Assembly (NCBI GenBank): GCA_041751995.1
Contig: JBGSHY010000017.1
Coordinates: 1 to 21,677 of the forward strand
DNA length: 21,677 nt
DNA from: JANMEX01 sp041751995
GTDB taxonomy: Bacteria > Pseudomonadota > Alphaproteobacteria > Rhizobiales > Rhizobiaceae
Direction: 5' to 3'
Of the stretch, positions 13,501 to 21,677 are shown one piece after another (position 1 is the stretch's first letter; every line of letters starts with the position of its first letter). A program made the position numbers and the translations under genes. A model generated the notes under the pieces. That model did not search any database and was not told the DNA's origin. It saw only the letters and a program-made list of their open reading frames with translations.

Positions 13501-16500
13501 TCAGCGGATAGGCTGCAGATCGAGATTTGGCAGCAGCAGAAATCCGTTTGGCGGCGGGGCTACATTGTCCGGATCTGTCGGCGTCACCAGCGGATCCGGA
13601 TCGGTCGGCGTCACCAGCGGCGCCAGTTCCAATGCCTTGGCCGCTTCCGCCGCCGCCTTGGCGGCAGCCGCCTCCTCTGCTGCTCTGGCCTTCAATTCGG
13701 CGTCTTTCTTCGCCTTGGCTTCCGCCTCCTTGCGCGCCTTGTCTTGCGCCGCCAGCCGCGCTTTTTCTGCCGCCCATTGCTGGCGCGCCAATTCTGCCTT
13801 TTGGCGAGCCGCTTCGCGAAGCGCGGTTTCCAGCTTCAAGGCCCGCGCATCGCGCGCGGCATAGGCGACTTGCAGCGCCTTGACGTCGCGCCGCAGCCTT
13901 TGCTTTTCGATCAAAGCTGCCTGCATCGCTTCGACTCGCGCCTGCTCGCGCTCCAGCGCACGCTGCGTCAAATATTGGCCGATCGGCAATGCATCGGTCT
14001 CAAAGCTGGTCACGGCCGCCGAGTGAACAAGATGGAATGGAACCGCTGTCTCCGCGCCAGTCACAGCCTCGCTTCCGGCGGCATAGGCAATCGTCCCGTC
14101 GGCAACCAGCGAGGCATCCGCCGCATCGGCTTCGATGGACGCTGACACAACTGCATTCGCGCCAACCGCCCTGAACGCTGGCACCCGAACTTTTCCGCCC
14201 GCTGCCGTCCATGCCAGATCCGTGTCTTGGAACGGAAAATTGCCGGTCAGCATTTTGGATTCGACAAGCGCTTTTGTTGCGGTTTCCGCAGGCGCCTTGT
14301 CTAACGCCCCAGCCTCGGCCATCAGCGCTGCAAACCCATCCGGGTTGATCCCTTTGATTGATCCACCCTTCAACGAGACAACGCCTGAGCCGGTCAGCGC
14401 CGCGGCCAGTGCGTCCGCACTCTTTCCGGTCGCCGTCAGGCTTCCCGAGACATCAAGTGCGCCGCTGATGGATTCTTGGCCGGTCAGATCTTCAAACCGG
14501 GTGCCTTTCAGCGAAAAATCGCCGCTGACCGCCCCGTCTCCATTGTCGTTGCGCGCTTCGAAATTACCCTTGACCAGACCGGCCGCCAAAGAGGTTTCCA
14601 GCCCCTCAAGCCGCAGCGCATTCGCCTGCATCACCAATGTCGCCTTGGCACCGTTTCCCTCTCCCAGAGAACCAAGGCCGATGCTGTCGGCAGTCACGGC
14701 GACATGACCATCAACCGGCACCAGCGGCTGCGTCGCAAAAGTCAGACCCTCGCCACCTTCGCTGTCGGGTGCAAATGTTCCCGGTCCCATCAGGCTTTCG
14801 AGCAGCCAAGGCACATCGACAGAATTCAGCGCCAAGCGGCCATCCACCTTGCGCCGGTCCGCCATGACCAAGGTCAAATCGCCCTTGGCCTTTGTCTCGC
14901 CGACAGAAACATCGATATCCGTAAATATGGTGCTTGCATCCGACCGGACGACGTCCGCCGCAAAGCTCACCGGCGTCCCAAGCCCCGTTCCCGGAAACGC
15001 CAGACCGGTCGCCATCAGATAGGGGTCAAGGTCATTCGAAATCAGCCCGGCCTTGCCTGCGAATCTGTCATCCTCGATCGTCCCCGCCAACGTCGCCGAA
15101 GTGCCATCCGCCGAAAACGCCGTATCAATGTTCAGCCCGTCCTGCAGACTGCCATTGGCGTTGATCTCCAGTGTTGCCGGCCCCGGCGCGCCGAGCGGCA
15201 CGAGCGAAACACCGGCCAGCGTCAGAAAATTCAACGGTTCATCCTGACTGATGGTCGCCTGCCAGCTGCCCGAAAACGCCGCCGGATTGGTCAACGCGCC
15301 GGTGGCGCTGCCCGAAAATGAAGCCGCGCCGCTTGCTGCTTTTGTGTTGCCGCTGACCGACCAGTTACGCTGCCCGTTGTCCAGCGCAGTCGCCGAGACA
15401 ATCGACATCTGCATGTCTTCCAGCAATCCCGGTGTGGCGGCGATCCGCTCGTTCAGGCTCGCCAGCCCTGCCGTGGCGCCGAATTTCTCGGCCAGCATCG
15501 CGACAAATTCCGAACCGTCGACACTGACCACGGACGCATCGATGGACGCAGCCGCATTGTCCGGAAAGCCCGTCACCATGCCCGTCGCCGAAAGCGATGC
15601 GCCGGCGACCTGGCGGATCATCAGCCGGTCTATGTCGGCGCGGTCCTGTTTGAGACGGACACTGAGACCAAGCGCCTCTGCTTCCACCGCGCCCGCAGTC
15701 ACCGGCCCGGCATCAAGCGTCAGCGCAAGGTCATGCCCGCCAAGCCGGTTTCCCTGCGTATCCGAAATCACACCCGCTGCCAAAGCGCTCAGCGCATCCA
15801 GATCCAGCGCCGCGCCTTTCAGCACAAGTTCGAGCGTTGGACGGGTTCCATCCGTGCGCCGGACCGCCGAGCCCTTGAGCGTGGAAGCGCCGATGGCGAC
15901 CTCCAGATTGTCCAGCCGCTGCACCACCGGATCAAGGTCCGCATCGGCGGAAAAGCCGGCCGCCGCCAGTTTGCGGATTGCCGGATCCACTTCGCCCGTC
16001 AACCAGTTGGCAAGCCCCGCCGGTTGGTTCGAAGCCATCAACAGGCTGCCCTTGAAGCCGAACTTGTCGCCCCGGGACAGGATGCCGTCCGCCTCCAGCC
16101 TGGTCCGCCCCGGCAACGTTGAGCGGAAACCGCGCACGCGCCAGGTCTCGCCTTCGGGTTCGGCGGTGAACGCCACTTCGCGGATTGTCGTATCGCCCGC
16201 GACAATCGCCGGCAAATTGACTGAAATCGTTCCCGGCATGGTCGGCACCGGAACCGCATCTACGAACACCTTTACCGCCGCGACGCGGTTGGCCACACCG
16301 GAACCGGCGGAAACCTTGTCGCCCTTGTCGCTGAACGTAACCTGCGTCCCATCCAGCACCAGATCAAAGCGCGGTGTGGTGCCAAAGGTCAGCGCGCCTT
16401 TTCCGTCTGCAGTATAGGGATCGTCCCGCGCCCCGGTTTCCAGCCGGAACTCGGGCAATTGCAAGGATTCCGGCTTCAGCTCGAAATTGCCGGACACGCG

Positions 16501-17301
16501 GAACGCTTCACCGTCGGCTGCCGCTACGCCGTCGCTGTCCCGCAAAGCGGGTGCAGCGGGATCAGTCAACGCTGCGGGCCGCAGGCCGAAACTGCCGGCG
16601 TAACTCAACTTGCCGCCGTCAGACCGCGCGCTCCCGTCCGCTTCAATCACCACCGACCGCTGGGTCGGGAAAAGCTGCAGCCGCAACGGCAAAACGCCAT
16701 CATCGCCGACCTGACCGGTAGAGCCCTGCACCACCAACGGCTCGCCGTCTGCCGCCAGCCTGGCATCGACCCGCCAGGGGCCGGTCAGCGTCCGCGCCGA
16801 GATGGTTGCATCAATGATCGCCACCTTGTGCCGCGCGCCGGTGACTTCATTGACAAAGTCAATCTGCCCACCATCCACCACCAGATTTTCAATCCGCACC
16901 TGACGCGGGTCAAACGGCGAGTCCGGCCGCAGCGCCCAGTCAATCGCCCCGTCCGCGCCGACAGTCACCACGCCGCGCGGCCGGGTGACCCGCATGTCGA
17001 AAATCAGCACCTCGCCGGACATGAACGGCGCAAGTTCCGCATCCATCGAAAACCGGTCGACCGTCAGCACCGGATTTTCCACATCCTCGCCAACCCGCAC
17101 ATTTTCAAATGTCACCGAGGGAAACGGCAACAGCCGCGCCGAAGCTGCGCCCGCAACCTTTACCGGCCGCCCGAGAATCTTCGCCGCCTCGGCCTCGAAA
17201 TTGGCGCGGTATCCCGTCCAGTCAATAAACAGCGGCGCGATGAGCGCTGCCATGAGCAGCAACACCACAAACCCGCCGACGATGACAAACAAACGTGCCA
17301 G
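13501..17301 (-). CDS. Large AsmA-family envelope protein
   Basis: AsmA-like proteins are anchored in the inner membrane and span the periplasm; the family is linked to envelope assembly and phospholipid transport. The protein is about 1266 residues with an N-terminal anchor (RLFVIVGGFVVLLLMAALIAP) followed by the family motif FIDWTGYRANFEAEAAKILG and RLLPFPSVTFENVRVG. A long beta-rich body follows. The last 155 residues hold an Ala/Glu/Lys/Arg-rich coiled coil and PLVTPTDPD twice, then a Pro/Leu tail. The start is uncertain: the frame opens at a TTG (17331) with no Shine-Dalgarno and inside a small hairpin, whereas GGGAGG (17312-17307) lies five bases before a CTG (17301) that gives the usual N-terminus. 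It may have its own promoter; TTGACG is at 17356-17351. Confidence 0.93.
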   Translation of the reverse strand: MARLFVIVGGFVVLLLMAALIAPLFIDWTGYRANFEAEAAKILGRPVKVAGAASARLLPFPSVTFENVRVGEDVENPVLTVDRFSMDAELAPFMSGEVLIFDMRVTRPRGVVTVGADGAIDWALRPDSPFDPRQVRIENLVVDGGQIDFVNEVTGARHKVAIIDATISARTLTGPWRVDARLAADGEPLVVQGSTGQVGDDGVLPLRLQLFPTQRSVVIEADGSARSDGGKLSYAGSFGLRPAALTDPAAPALRDSDGVAAADGEAFRVSGNFELKPESLQLPEFRLETGARDDPYTADGKGALTFGTTPRFDLVLDGTQVTFSDKGDKVSAGSGVANRVAAVKVFVDAVPVPTMPGTISVNLPAIVAGDTTIREVAFTAEPEGETWRVRGFRSTLPGRTRLEADGILSRGDKFGFKGSLLMASNQPAGLANWLTGEVDPAIRKLAAAGFSADADLDPVVQRLDNLEVAIGASTLKGSAVRRTDGTRPTLELVLKGAALDLDALSALAAGVISDTQGNRLGGHDLALTLDAGPVTAGAVEAEALGLSVRLKQDRADIDRLMIRQVAGASLSATGMVTGFPDNAAASIDASVVSVDGSEFVAMLAEKFGATAGLASLNERIAATPGLLEDMQMSIVSATALDNGQRNWSVSGNTKAASGAASFSGSATGALTNPAAFSGSWQATISQDEPLNFLTLAGVSLVPLGAPGPATLEINANGSLQDGLNIDTAFSADGTSATLAGTIEDDRFAGKAGLISNDLDPYLMATGLAFPGTGLGTPVSFAADVVRSDASTIFTDIDVSVGETKAKGDLTLVMADRRKVDGRLALNSVDVPWLLESLMGPGTFAPDSEGGEGLTFATQPLVPVDGHVAVTADSIGLGSLGEGNGAKATLVMQANALRLEGLETSLAAGLVKGNFEARNDNGDGAVSGDFSLKGTRFEDLTGQESISGALDVSGSLTATGKSADALAAALTGSGVVSLKGGSIKGINPDGFAALMAEAGALDKAPAETATKALVESKMLTGNFPFQDTDLAWTAAGGKVRVPAFRAVGANAVVSASIEADAADASLVADGTIAYAAGSEAVTGAETAVPFHLVHSAAVTSFETDALPIGQYLTQRALEREQARVEAMQAALIEKQRLRRDVKALQVAYAARDARALKLETALREAARQKAELARQQWAAEKARLAAQDKARKEAEAKAKKDAELKARAAEEAAAAKAAAEAAKALELAPLVTPTDPDPLVTPTDPDNVAPPPNGFLLLPNLDLQPIR
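13568..13621. repeat. 27-bp tandem duplication in the AsmA gene
   Basis: Two adjacent 27-base units starting TCCGGATC (13568-13594 and 13595-13621) differ at only two positions. They encode the doubled PLVTPTDPD segment near the C-terminus of the AsmA-family protein. Near-identity at DNA level points to a recent slippage or duplication. Confidence 0.85.
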
Positions 17302-17429
17302 AAAAACCTCCCGAGCTGCCCCTTGCCACAAGAGGCAAGAGCCGCTGACGCGTCAAGAGAATGTGAGTGATGAAAGGCCAATTGAAGGCAATGTTGCTCT
17401 TTTCTTTTGCCTAGCAGCTTCGAAGAAAT

Positions 17430-18011
17430 TCATAAAGCATTCAAAGACTTGCACATGTCGGCGACCCAACTTTCTCTCTCTGACAACATTCCCGCAAATT
17501 CTTGGTTTTTCCATCTGTTTAAATCGCGCACCATATTCGAGATCGTCAAAATGTCGTGAAACCCATGCATCGCTTTGACGCCTGATATACCGTCTTCTGT
17601 TGCATCGCCCCAAATGAGGATGGCACCACTTGATTCTATATTTTGACCGCTGATTTTGACGGCGACCTTTTCCGTCGCCGCCGCACAAAAAAGAGAAAAT
17701 GCTTCCTTTTTGTGATGGACCAACTGCTCCGCGGATGTAAGGGTAGCATATTTGTAATTCTGATACTCGATTTCACATTTCAACTCGGATACAAAAATTC
17801 TACCATTCAAATCTTTCATTGAAAAATCCAATGTGACATATTTTCCTATACTATTGAAAATAGTCGGACGACCAATATCAACGTATGCCGAATTTTCATC
17901 TCTACACCATATTCTGACTACCTCTTCAGAGAATATCCCAAATACACGGGAAAGGAATTTACCCCTTCGACCATTTGTATCAATACCTCGAAATATATCA
18001 ACAAAATGCAT
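17430..18011 (-). CDS. AT-rich orphan gene, hypothetical protein with possible nuclease-like core
   Basis: The 193-residue protein begins MHFVDIFRGIDTNGRRGKFLSRVFGIFSEE. I have no named family for it. The middle reads VTLDFSMKDLNGRIFVSELKCEIEYQNYKY: an Asp in one hydrophobic strand, then Glu-Leu-Lys in the next, then a helix (SAEQLVHHKKEAFSLFC). That order resembles the D...ExK core of PD-(D/E)XK nucleases, but the match is by eye and could be chance. No signal or membrane segment is seen. The gene and its flanks (about 17390-18040) are clearly richer in A and T than all neighbours, with many A/T-ending codons, which suggests acquisition from elsewhere. It begins 24 bp after the stop of the FAD-linked dehydrogenase, has only a weak Shine-Dalgarno, and no mobile-element ends are visible. 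Confidence 0.75.
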   Translation of the reverse strand: MHFVDIFRGIDTNGRRGKFLSRVFGIFSEEVVRIWCRDENSAYVDIGRPTIFNSIGKYVTLDFSMKDLNGRIFVSELKCEIEYQNYKYATLTSAEQLVHHKKEAFSLFCAAATEKVAVKISGQNIESSGAILIWGDATEDGISGVKAMHGFHDILTISNMVRDLNRWKNQEFAGMLSERESWVADMCKSLNAL

Positions 18012-18035
18012 TGTCGTCTCTACTCTGTCGTTGTA

Positions 18036-19439
18036 TTAGAATATCTTCCCCGGATTCATGATCCCCAGCGGGTCCAGCGCCATCTTCACTGCCCGCATCA
18101 CATCCACCGCCTCACCCAGTTCCTCGCGTAGAAACCCGCGCTTGCCCTGGCCAATGCCGTGCTCGCCGGTGCAGGTGCCGTCCATCGACAGCGCCCTTGC
18201 GTTGAGCCGCGCCACGAACGCCTCCGACGCAGCGATTTCTGCCGGACTGTCCGTATCCAGCAAAATCAGCACATGGAAATTGCCGTCGCCGGCATGGCCG
18301 ACAATCGGCGCGATCAGGCCGCTGGCGGCAATATCGCCTTCCGTTTCGGCGACACATTCGGCGAGCCTTGAAATCGGCACGCAGACGTCGGTCGAAATCC
18401 CCTTGGCGCCCGGCCGCAGCGTCAGCGACGCCCAATAGGCGTCATGCCGCGCTTTCCACAGTTTGAGCCGCTCATCATTGTTCGAAGTCCAGTTGAACGG
18501 CCCGCCGCCAAACTCGCCGGCGATATCGCCAAACCCTTCGGCCTGCTCGGCGACAGAAGCGTCCGACCCGTGAAACTCGACAAACAGGCACGGCCCTACC
18601 GGATAATTCAGCCCCGAATGCTGGTTCATCGCTTTCATCTGCAGCCCGTTTACCAGTTCGATCCGCGCCACCGGGATGCCGGATTGGATCGTCGCAATCA
18701 CCGCGTTGCAGGCGTCCTCAAGGCTGACAAACGGGCAGACCCCGCCAGAAATCGCCGCCGGAATGCCCGACAGCTTCAGCGTCAGTTCGGTGATGACGCC
18801 AAGCGTCCCCTCCGACCCGACAAACAGCCGCGTCAGATCATAGCCCGCCGACGTCTTCTTCACCCGCCGCGCCGTGGTGATCAGCCGCCCGTCGGCCGTC
18901 ACGACTTTCAGAGCCAGCACATTTTCCCGCATCGTCCCGTAGCGCACCGCGTTGGTGCCGGACGCGCGGGTGGATGCCATGCCGCCGAGCGATGCGTTCG
19001 CGCCCGGATCAATCGGGAAAAACAGCCCGGTCGCCCGCAGATGTTCGTTCAGCGCCTGCCGCGTCACGCCCGGCTCCACCACGCAGTCGAGATCTTCTGC
19101 GTTGACCGCCAACACCTTGTCCATCCGCGACGTGTCGAGCGAAATCCCGCCCGCCGGAGCGTTCACATGGCCCTCCAGCGAAGTCCCCGTGCCGAACGGA
19201 ATGATCGGAACAAGGTGCGCCGCGCAGACCCGAACCACTTCCTGAACATCTTCAGCTGATCCCGCAAATACCACCGCATCCGGTGGCTGGTTTGGAATGT
19301 AAGTCGTCGTGTGCGCATGCTGGCGGCGGATGTCCGCGCCCGTCTGGCAATGCGGCCCGAAGGTCTGCTTGAGGATGCCAAGAGCGGCTGCAATCCCCTC
19401 TTCGTTGCGCGGCAGCAGTGAAATGTCGGAAAGCGACAT
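18036..19439 (-). CDS. FAD-linked oxidase, D-lactate dehydrogenase (cytochrome)-like
   Basis: The 467-residue enzyme belongs to the GlcD/LDHD group of flavoproteins that oxidise D-2-hydroxyacids such as D-lactate and pass electrons to the respiratory chain. The FAD-binding half has PFGTGTSLEGHVNAPAGG, DPGANASLGGMASTRASG and RYGTMRENVLALKVVTADG. The C-terminal half has the metal- and substrate-binding histidines in GHAGDGNFH and TCTGEHGIGQGKRGFL, and ends LGIMNPGKIF. Substrate cannot be fixed from sequence alone; D-lactate, glycolate or 2-hydroxyglutarate are all possible. I chose the ATG at 19439 (AAAGG nine bases upstream) over one at 19460 that lacks a ribosome-binding site. It diverges from the thioesterase gene. 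Confidence 0.92.
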   Translation of the reverse strand: MSLSDISLLPRNEEGIAAALGILKQTFGPHCQTGADIRRQHAHTTTYIPNQPPDAVVFAGSAEDVQEVVRVCAAHLVPIIPFGTGTSLEGHVNAPAGGISLDTSRMDKVLAVNAEDLDCVVEPGVTRQALNEHLRATGLFFPIDPGANASLGGMASTRASGTNAVRYGTMRENVLALKVVTADGRLITTARRVKKTSAGYDLTRLFVGSEGTLGVITELTLKLSGIPAAISGGVCPFVSLEDACNAVIATIQSGIPVARIELVNGLQMKAMNQHSGLNYPVGPCLFVEFHGSDASVAEQAEGFGDIAGEFGGGPFNWTSNNDERLKLWKARHDAYWASLTLRPGAKGISTDVCVPISRLAECVAETEGDIAASGLIAPIVGHAGDGNFHVLILLDTDSPAEIAASEAFVARLNARALSMDGTCTGEHGIGQGKRGFLREELGEAVDVMRAVKMALDPLGIMNPGKIF

Positions 19440-19524
19440 GAATTGGCCTTTGGAAAGCATTGGCGGAGGATTCGTCTGCGGCTAGTCTGTCCCCCAACCG
19501 ACAGCCTGTCCAGAAGGAACCATC

Positions 19525-20013
19525 ATGTCCGCGAACAAGACCGCCGCCCTGCTCCGCTCGCCGCTGATGACGGTCGAGCCGCAATGGACTGACTATAACG
19601 GCCATCTCAACATGGCCTACTACAACGTCCTGTTCGACCGCGGCGCCGATCACGGCCTGTCGGCATTGGGCATCAATCTCGACTATGTGCAGAACCGCAA
19701 GCTGACCATCTACACCGCCGAGATCCACGTCTGCTACGTGCGCGAACTGCACCAGGACCAAAAGGTCTACGCCACCTTCCATCTGGTCGATTTCGATGAA
19801 AAACGCCTGCATGTGTACCAGGAGCTCCACCACGAAGACGGCTGGCTCGCCGCCACGTCCGAAGTCCTCTCCCTCCACATCGACATGTCTGGCCCCAAGG
19901 TCGCCCCGTTCCCGGATGATGTCATGGCCAACATCAAGACCATGGCGGCGGAACACGCCACGCTGGAAAGGCCCGCGCGGGTCGGAAGAAGCATCGGCAT
20001 CAAGCGGAAGTAG
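19525..20013 (+). CDS. Hotdog-fold acyl-CoA thioesterase family protein
   Basis: The 162-residue protein fits the 4HBT/YbgC-type thioesterases, which hydrolyse acyl-CoA thioesters in the cytoplasm. The active-site region is WTDYNGHLNMAYYNVLFDRGAD, followed by strands TIYTAEIHVCYVREL, QKVYATFHLVDFDEKRLHVYQEL and ATSEVLSLHIDM. This variant with DYNGHLN resembles the carnitine-related thioesterases of alphaproteobacteria; the substrate is unknown. AGAAGGA upstream supports the ATG. It diverges from the FAD-linked dehydrogenase across about 85 bp and precedes ppdK by 130 bp, in which I see no clear terminator. Confidence 0.9.
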   Translation: MSANKTAALLRSPLMTVEPQWTDYNGHLNMAYYNVLFDRGADHGLSALGINLDYVQNRKLTIYTAEIHVCYVRELHQDQKVYATFHLVDFDEKRLHVYQELHHEDGWLAATSEVLSLHIDMSGPKVAPFPDDVMANIKTMAAEHATLERPARVGRSIGIKRK

Positions 20014-20143
20014 ACTTTTACAGTCCATTTCCTGATTTCGATCAAAGCCGCAGCCTCCGCAAGGCCTAGACTCCCACCCATCATCAAATCGCCGGGACCC
20101 CGCATCTTCTTGCCGGGCCGGTTTTGCACGGGAGCACGGGTTC

Positions 20144-21677
20144 ATGTCTGCCACCAAATATGTCTACGTCTTTGGCGCGTCGCGCACGGATGGTGCCGCG
20201 AGCATGAAAAACCTGCTCGGCGGCAAGGGCGCGAACCTTGCAGAAATGGCGGCCCTCAAACTGCCGGTGCCGTCCGGCTTCACCATCTCCACCGAAGCCT
20301 GCACGGTCTACACCCAGCAAGGCAAGGAAGCCGCGCTGAAGCTGATCGAGGAAGAGGTGCGCGAGGGCGTGCGCTTTGTCGAAAAGGAAATGAACAAGAC
20401 CTTCGGCAATTCCGCCGATCCGCTGCTCCTCTCGGTCCGCTCCGGCGCGCGCGCGTCCATGCCCGGCATGATGGACACCATCCTCAACCTTGGCCTTAAC
20501 GATGAAGCCGTCGAAGGCATTGCCAAAAAGTCCGGCAACGAGCGTTTCGCCTGGGACAGCTACCGCCGCTTCATCCAGATGTACGGCGATGTCGTCATGG
20601 GCCTGAAGCCCGCCAAAAAAGAAGATCACGACCCGTTCGAGGTTGTCATCGACATGATCAAGGACAAGCGCGGCGTCCAGCTTGATACCGAACTCGACGT
20701 CGCCGACCTCAAGGAGCTCGTCACCCGTTTCAAGGCGCTCATCCGCGCCCGCATCGGCCATGATTTCCCCACTGACCCGTGGGAGCAGCTGTGGGGCTCG
20801 GTGCTTGCCGTGTTCGAAAGCTGGAACAATGACCGCGCCCGCGTTTACCGCGAATTGAACGACATTCCGGTCACATGGGGCACTGCCGTCAATGTGCAGG
20901 CCATGGTGTTCGGCAATCTCGGCGATTCCAGCGCCACCGGCGTCGCCTTCACTCGCGATGCAGGCACCGGCGAAGACCTGTTCAACGGCGAGTTTCTCGT
21001 CAACGCACAGGGCGAAGACGTCGTCGCCGGCATCCGCACGCCGCAACAGGTCTCGCTGGTCGGCTCCAAGCGCTGGGCCGAATTGGCGCAGGTCACCGAA
21101 GCCGACCGCGCCAAAAACTATCCGTCGCTCGAAGAGCTGATGCCGGAACTCTACCGCCAGCTGATCGAGCACGAAACCCATCTCGAAAACCATTTCACCG
21201 ACATGCAGGATCTCGAATTCACCATCCAGGAAGGCAAGCTCTGGATGCTGCAGACCCGCAACGGCAAGCGAACCGGTGCAGCCATGGTCCGCATCGCCAT
21301 GGAAATGCTCGAACAGGGCATGATCGACGAAAAGACCGCACTGAACCGTGTCGCCCCAGACCGGCTGAATGATCTTTTGCATCCCATCTTTGATCCCGCC
21401 GCGCTGAAGGCCGCCAAAGTCATTGCACGCGGTCTCCCCGCCTCGCCGGGCGCCGCAACCGGCCAGATCGTCTTCTTCGCCGATGAGGCGGAAGAATGGG
21501 CCAAGCGCGGCTCGTCCGTCATTCTCGTCCGCCAGGAAACATCGCCTGAAGACTTGCGCGGCATGAGCGTCGCCAAGGGCATCCTCACCGCCCGCGGCGG
21601 CATGACCAGCCATGCGGCGCTGGTCGCCCGCCAGATGGGCAAGGTGTGCGTCGCCGGCTGCGAGACGCTGCGTATCG
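20144..21677 (+). CDS. ppdK: Pyruvate phosphate dikinase, 5' part (cut by the window end)
   Basis: PPDK interconverts pyruvate, ATP and phosphate with phosphoenolpyruvate, AMP and pyrophosphate. The first 511 codons are present and open to the window edge; the full enzyme is usually near 880-900 residues. The nucleotide-binding domain starts with YVYVFG and NLLGGKGANLAEMA, then LPVPSGFTIST, SVRSGARASMPGMMDTILNLGLND, TGVAFTRDAGTGEDLFNGEFLVNAQGEDVVAG and DLEFTIQEGKLWMLQTRNGKRT. The central domain carries the phosphate-carrying histidine at residue 490 in GGMTSHAALVARQMGK. The C-terminal PEP/pyruvate barrel is outside the window. GGGAG nine bases upstream supports the start. The long minus-strand frame opposite it is a shadow. 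Confidence 0.97.
   Translation, partial: MSATKYVYVFGASRTDGAASMKNLLGGKGANLAEMAALKLPVPSGFTISTEACTVYTQQGKEAALKLIEEEVREGVRFVEKEMNKTFGNSADPLLLSVRSGARASMPGMMDTILNLGLNDEAVEGIAKKSGNERFAWDSYRRFIQMYGDVVMGLKPAKKEDHDPFEVVIDMIKDKRGVQLDTELDVADLKELVTRFKALIRARIGHDFPTDPWEQLWGSVLAVFESWNNDRARVYRELNDIPVTWGTAVNVQAMVFGNLGDSSATGVAFTRDAGTGEDLFNGEFLVNAQGEDVVAGIRTPQQVSLVGSKRWAELAQVTEADRAKNYPSLEELMPELYRQLIEHETHLENHFTDMQDLEFTIQEGKLWMLQTRNGKRTGAAMVRIAMEMLEQGMIDEKTALNRVAPDRLNDLLHPIFDPAALKAAKVIARGLPASPGAATGQIVFFADEAEEWAKRGSSVILVRQETSPEDLRGMSVAKGILTARGGMTSHAALVARQMGKVCVAGCETLRI

Noticed and set aside
15251..16417. Plus-strand frame of 388 residues inside the AsmA gene
   Set aside because: It is a Ser/Ala/Pro-rich shadow of the AsmA coding sequence with no family resemblance.
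17332..18040. AT-rich segment as an insertion sequence or integrated island
   Set aside because: There is no transposase or integrase, no terminal inverted repeats and no tRNA target; only one gene is present.
20084..21613. Open minus-strand frame of 509 residues opposite ppdK
   Set aside because: It is antisense to a clearly identified PPDK gene, has a His/Gly/Ala-rich unstructured translation, and arises from the GC-rich third positions of the real gene.

Overview
The window looks like chromosomal DNA from an alphaproteobacterium, most likely of the order Hyphomicrobiales (Rhizobiales); genus is not resolved. Signs are the circularly permuted two-piece tmRNA gene, an alpha-type SspB, the DUF4169 and DUF2853 proteins, the hflK-hflC-DUF2065-degP gene order and a rhizobial-type SerB. 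Most of the window is GC-rich and densely coding. Most genes are housekeeping; one short AT-rich gene stands out.

Layout: (1) 1-345 holds the tail of a plus-strand reading frame, a hairpin and a leader. (2) 346-2016 encodes a secreted outer-membrane protein made of two tandem beta-barrel repeats; it converges on a membrane diguanylate cyclase (2201-2983, minus). Between them lies a 120-nt imperfect hairpin repeat. (3) miaA (minus) and serB (plus) diverge from a 17-bp gap. (4) A minus-strand quality-control operon, hflK-hflC-DUF2065-degP, runs from a good sigma70-type promoter near 8885-8913 to a terminator near 4930-4950. (5) A minus-strand folate/thymidylate operon, thyA-DUF4424-folA, lies upstream of it. 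(6) DUF2853 (minus) is followed by a second copy of the hairpin repeat and a terminator. (7) On the plus strand the permuted ssrA gene is followed by sspB, DUF4169 and a ribbon-helix-helix protein. SspB is the adaptor that passes ssrA-tagged proteins to ClpXP, so tag RNA and adaptor are neighbours. (8) A large AsmA-family gene occupies 13501-17301 (minus). (9) An AT-rich orphan gene (17430-18011, minus) sits behind an FAD-linked D-lactate-type dehydrogenase (18036-19439, minus). (10) A hotdog thioesterase and pyruvate phosphate dikinase (cut off by the window end) close the plus strand.

Protein quality control is a theme: HflKC with DegP at the membrane and periplasm, and tmRNA with SspB in the cytoplasm. 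I found no CRISPR array, insertion sequence, phage gene or complete defence system. The least explained items are the two repeat copies, whose arms differ in sequence but keep their pairing and overlap the stop codons of the adjacent genes, and the AT-rich orphan with a possible nuclease-like D...ExK signature.
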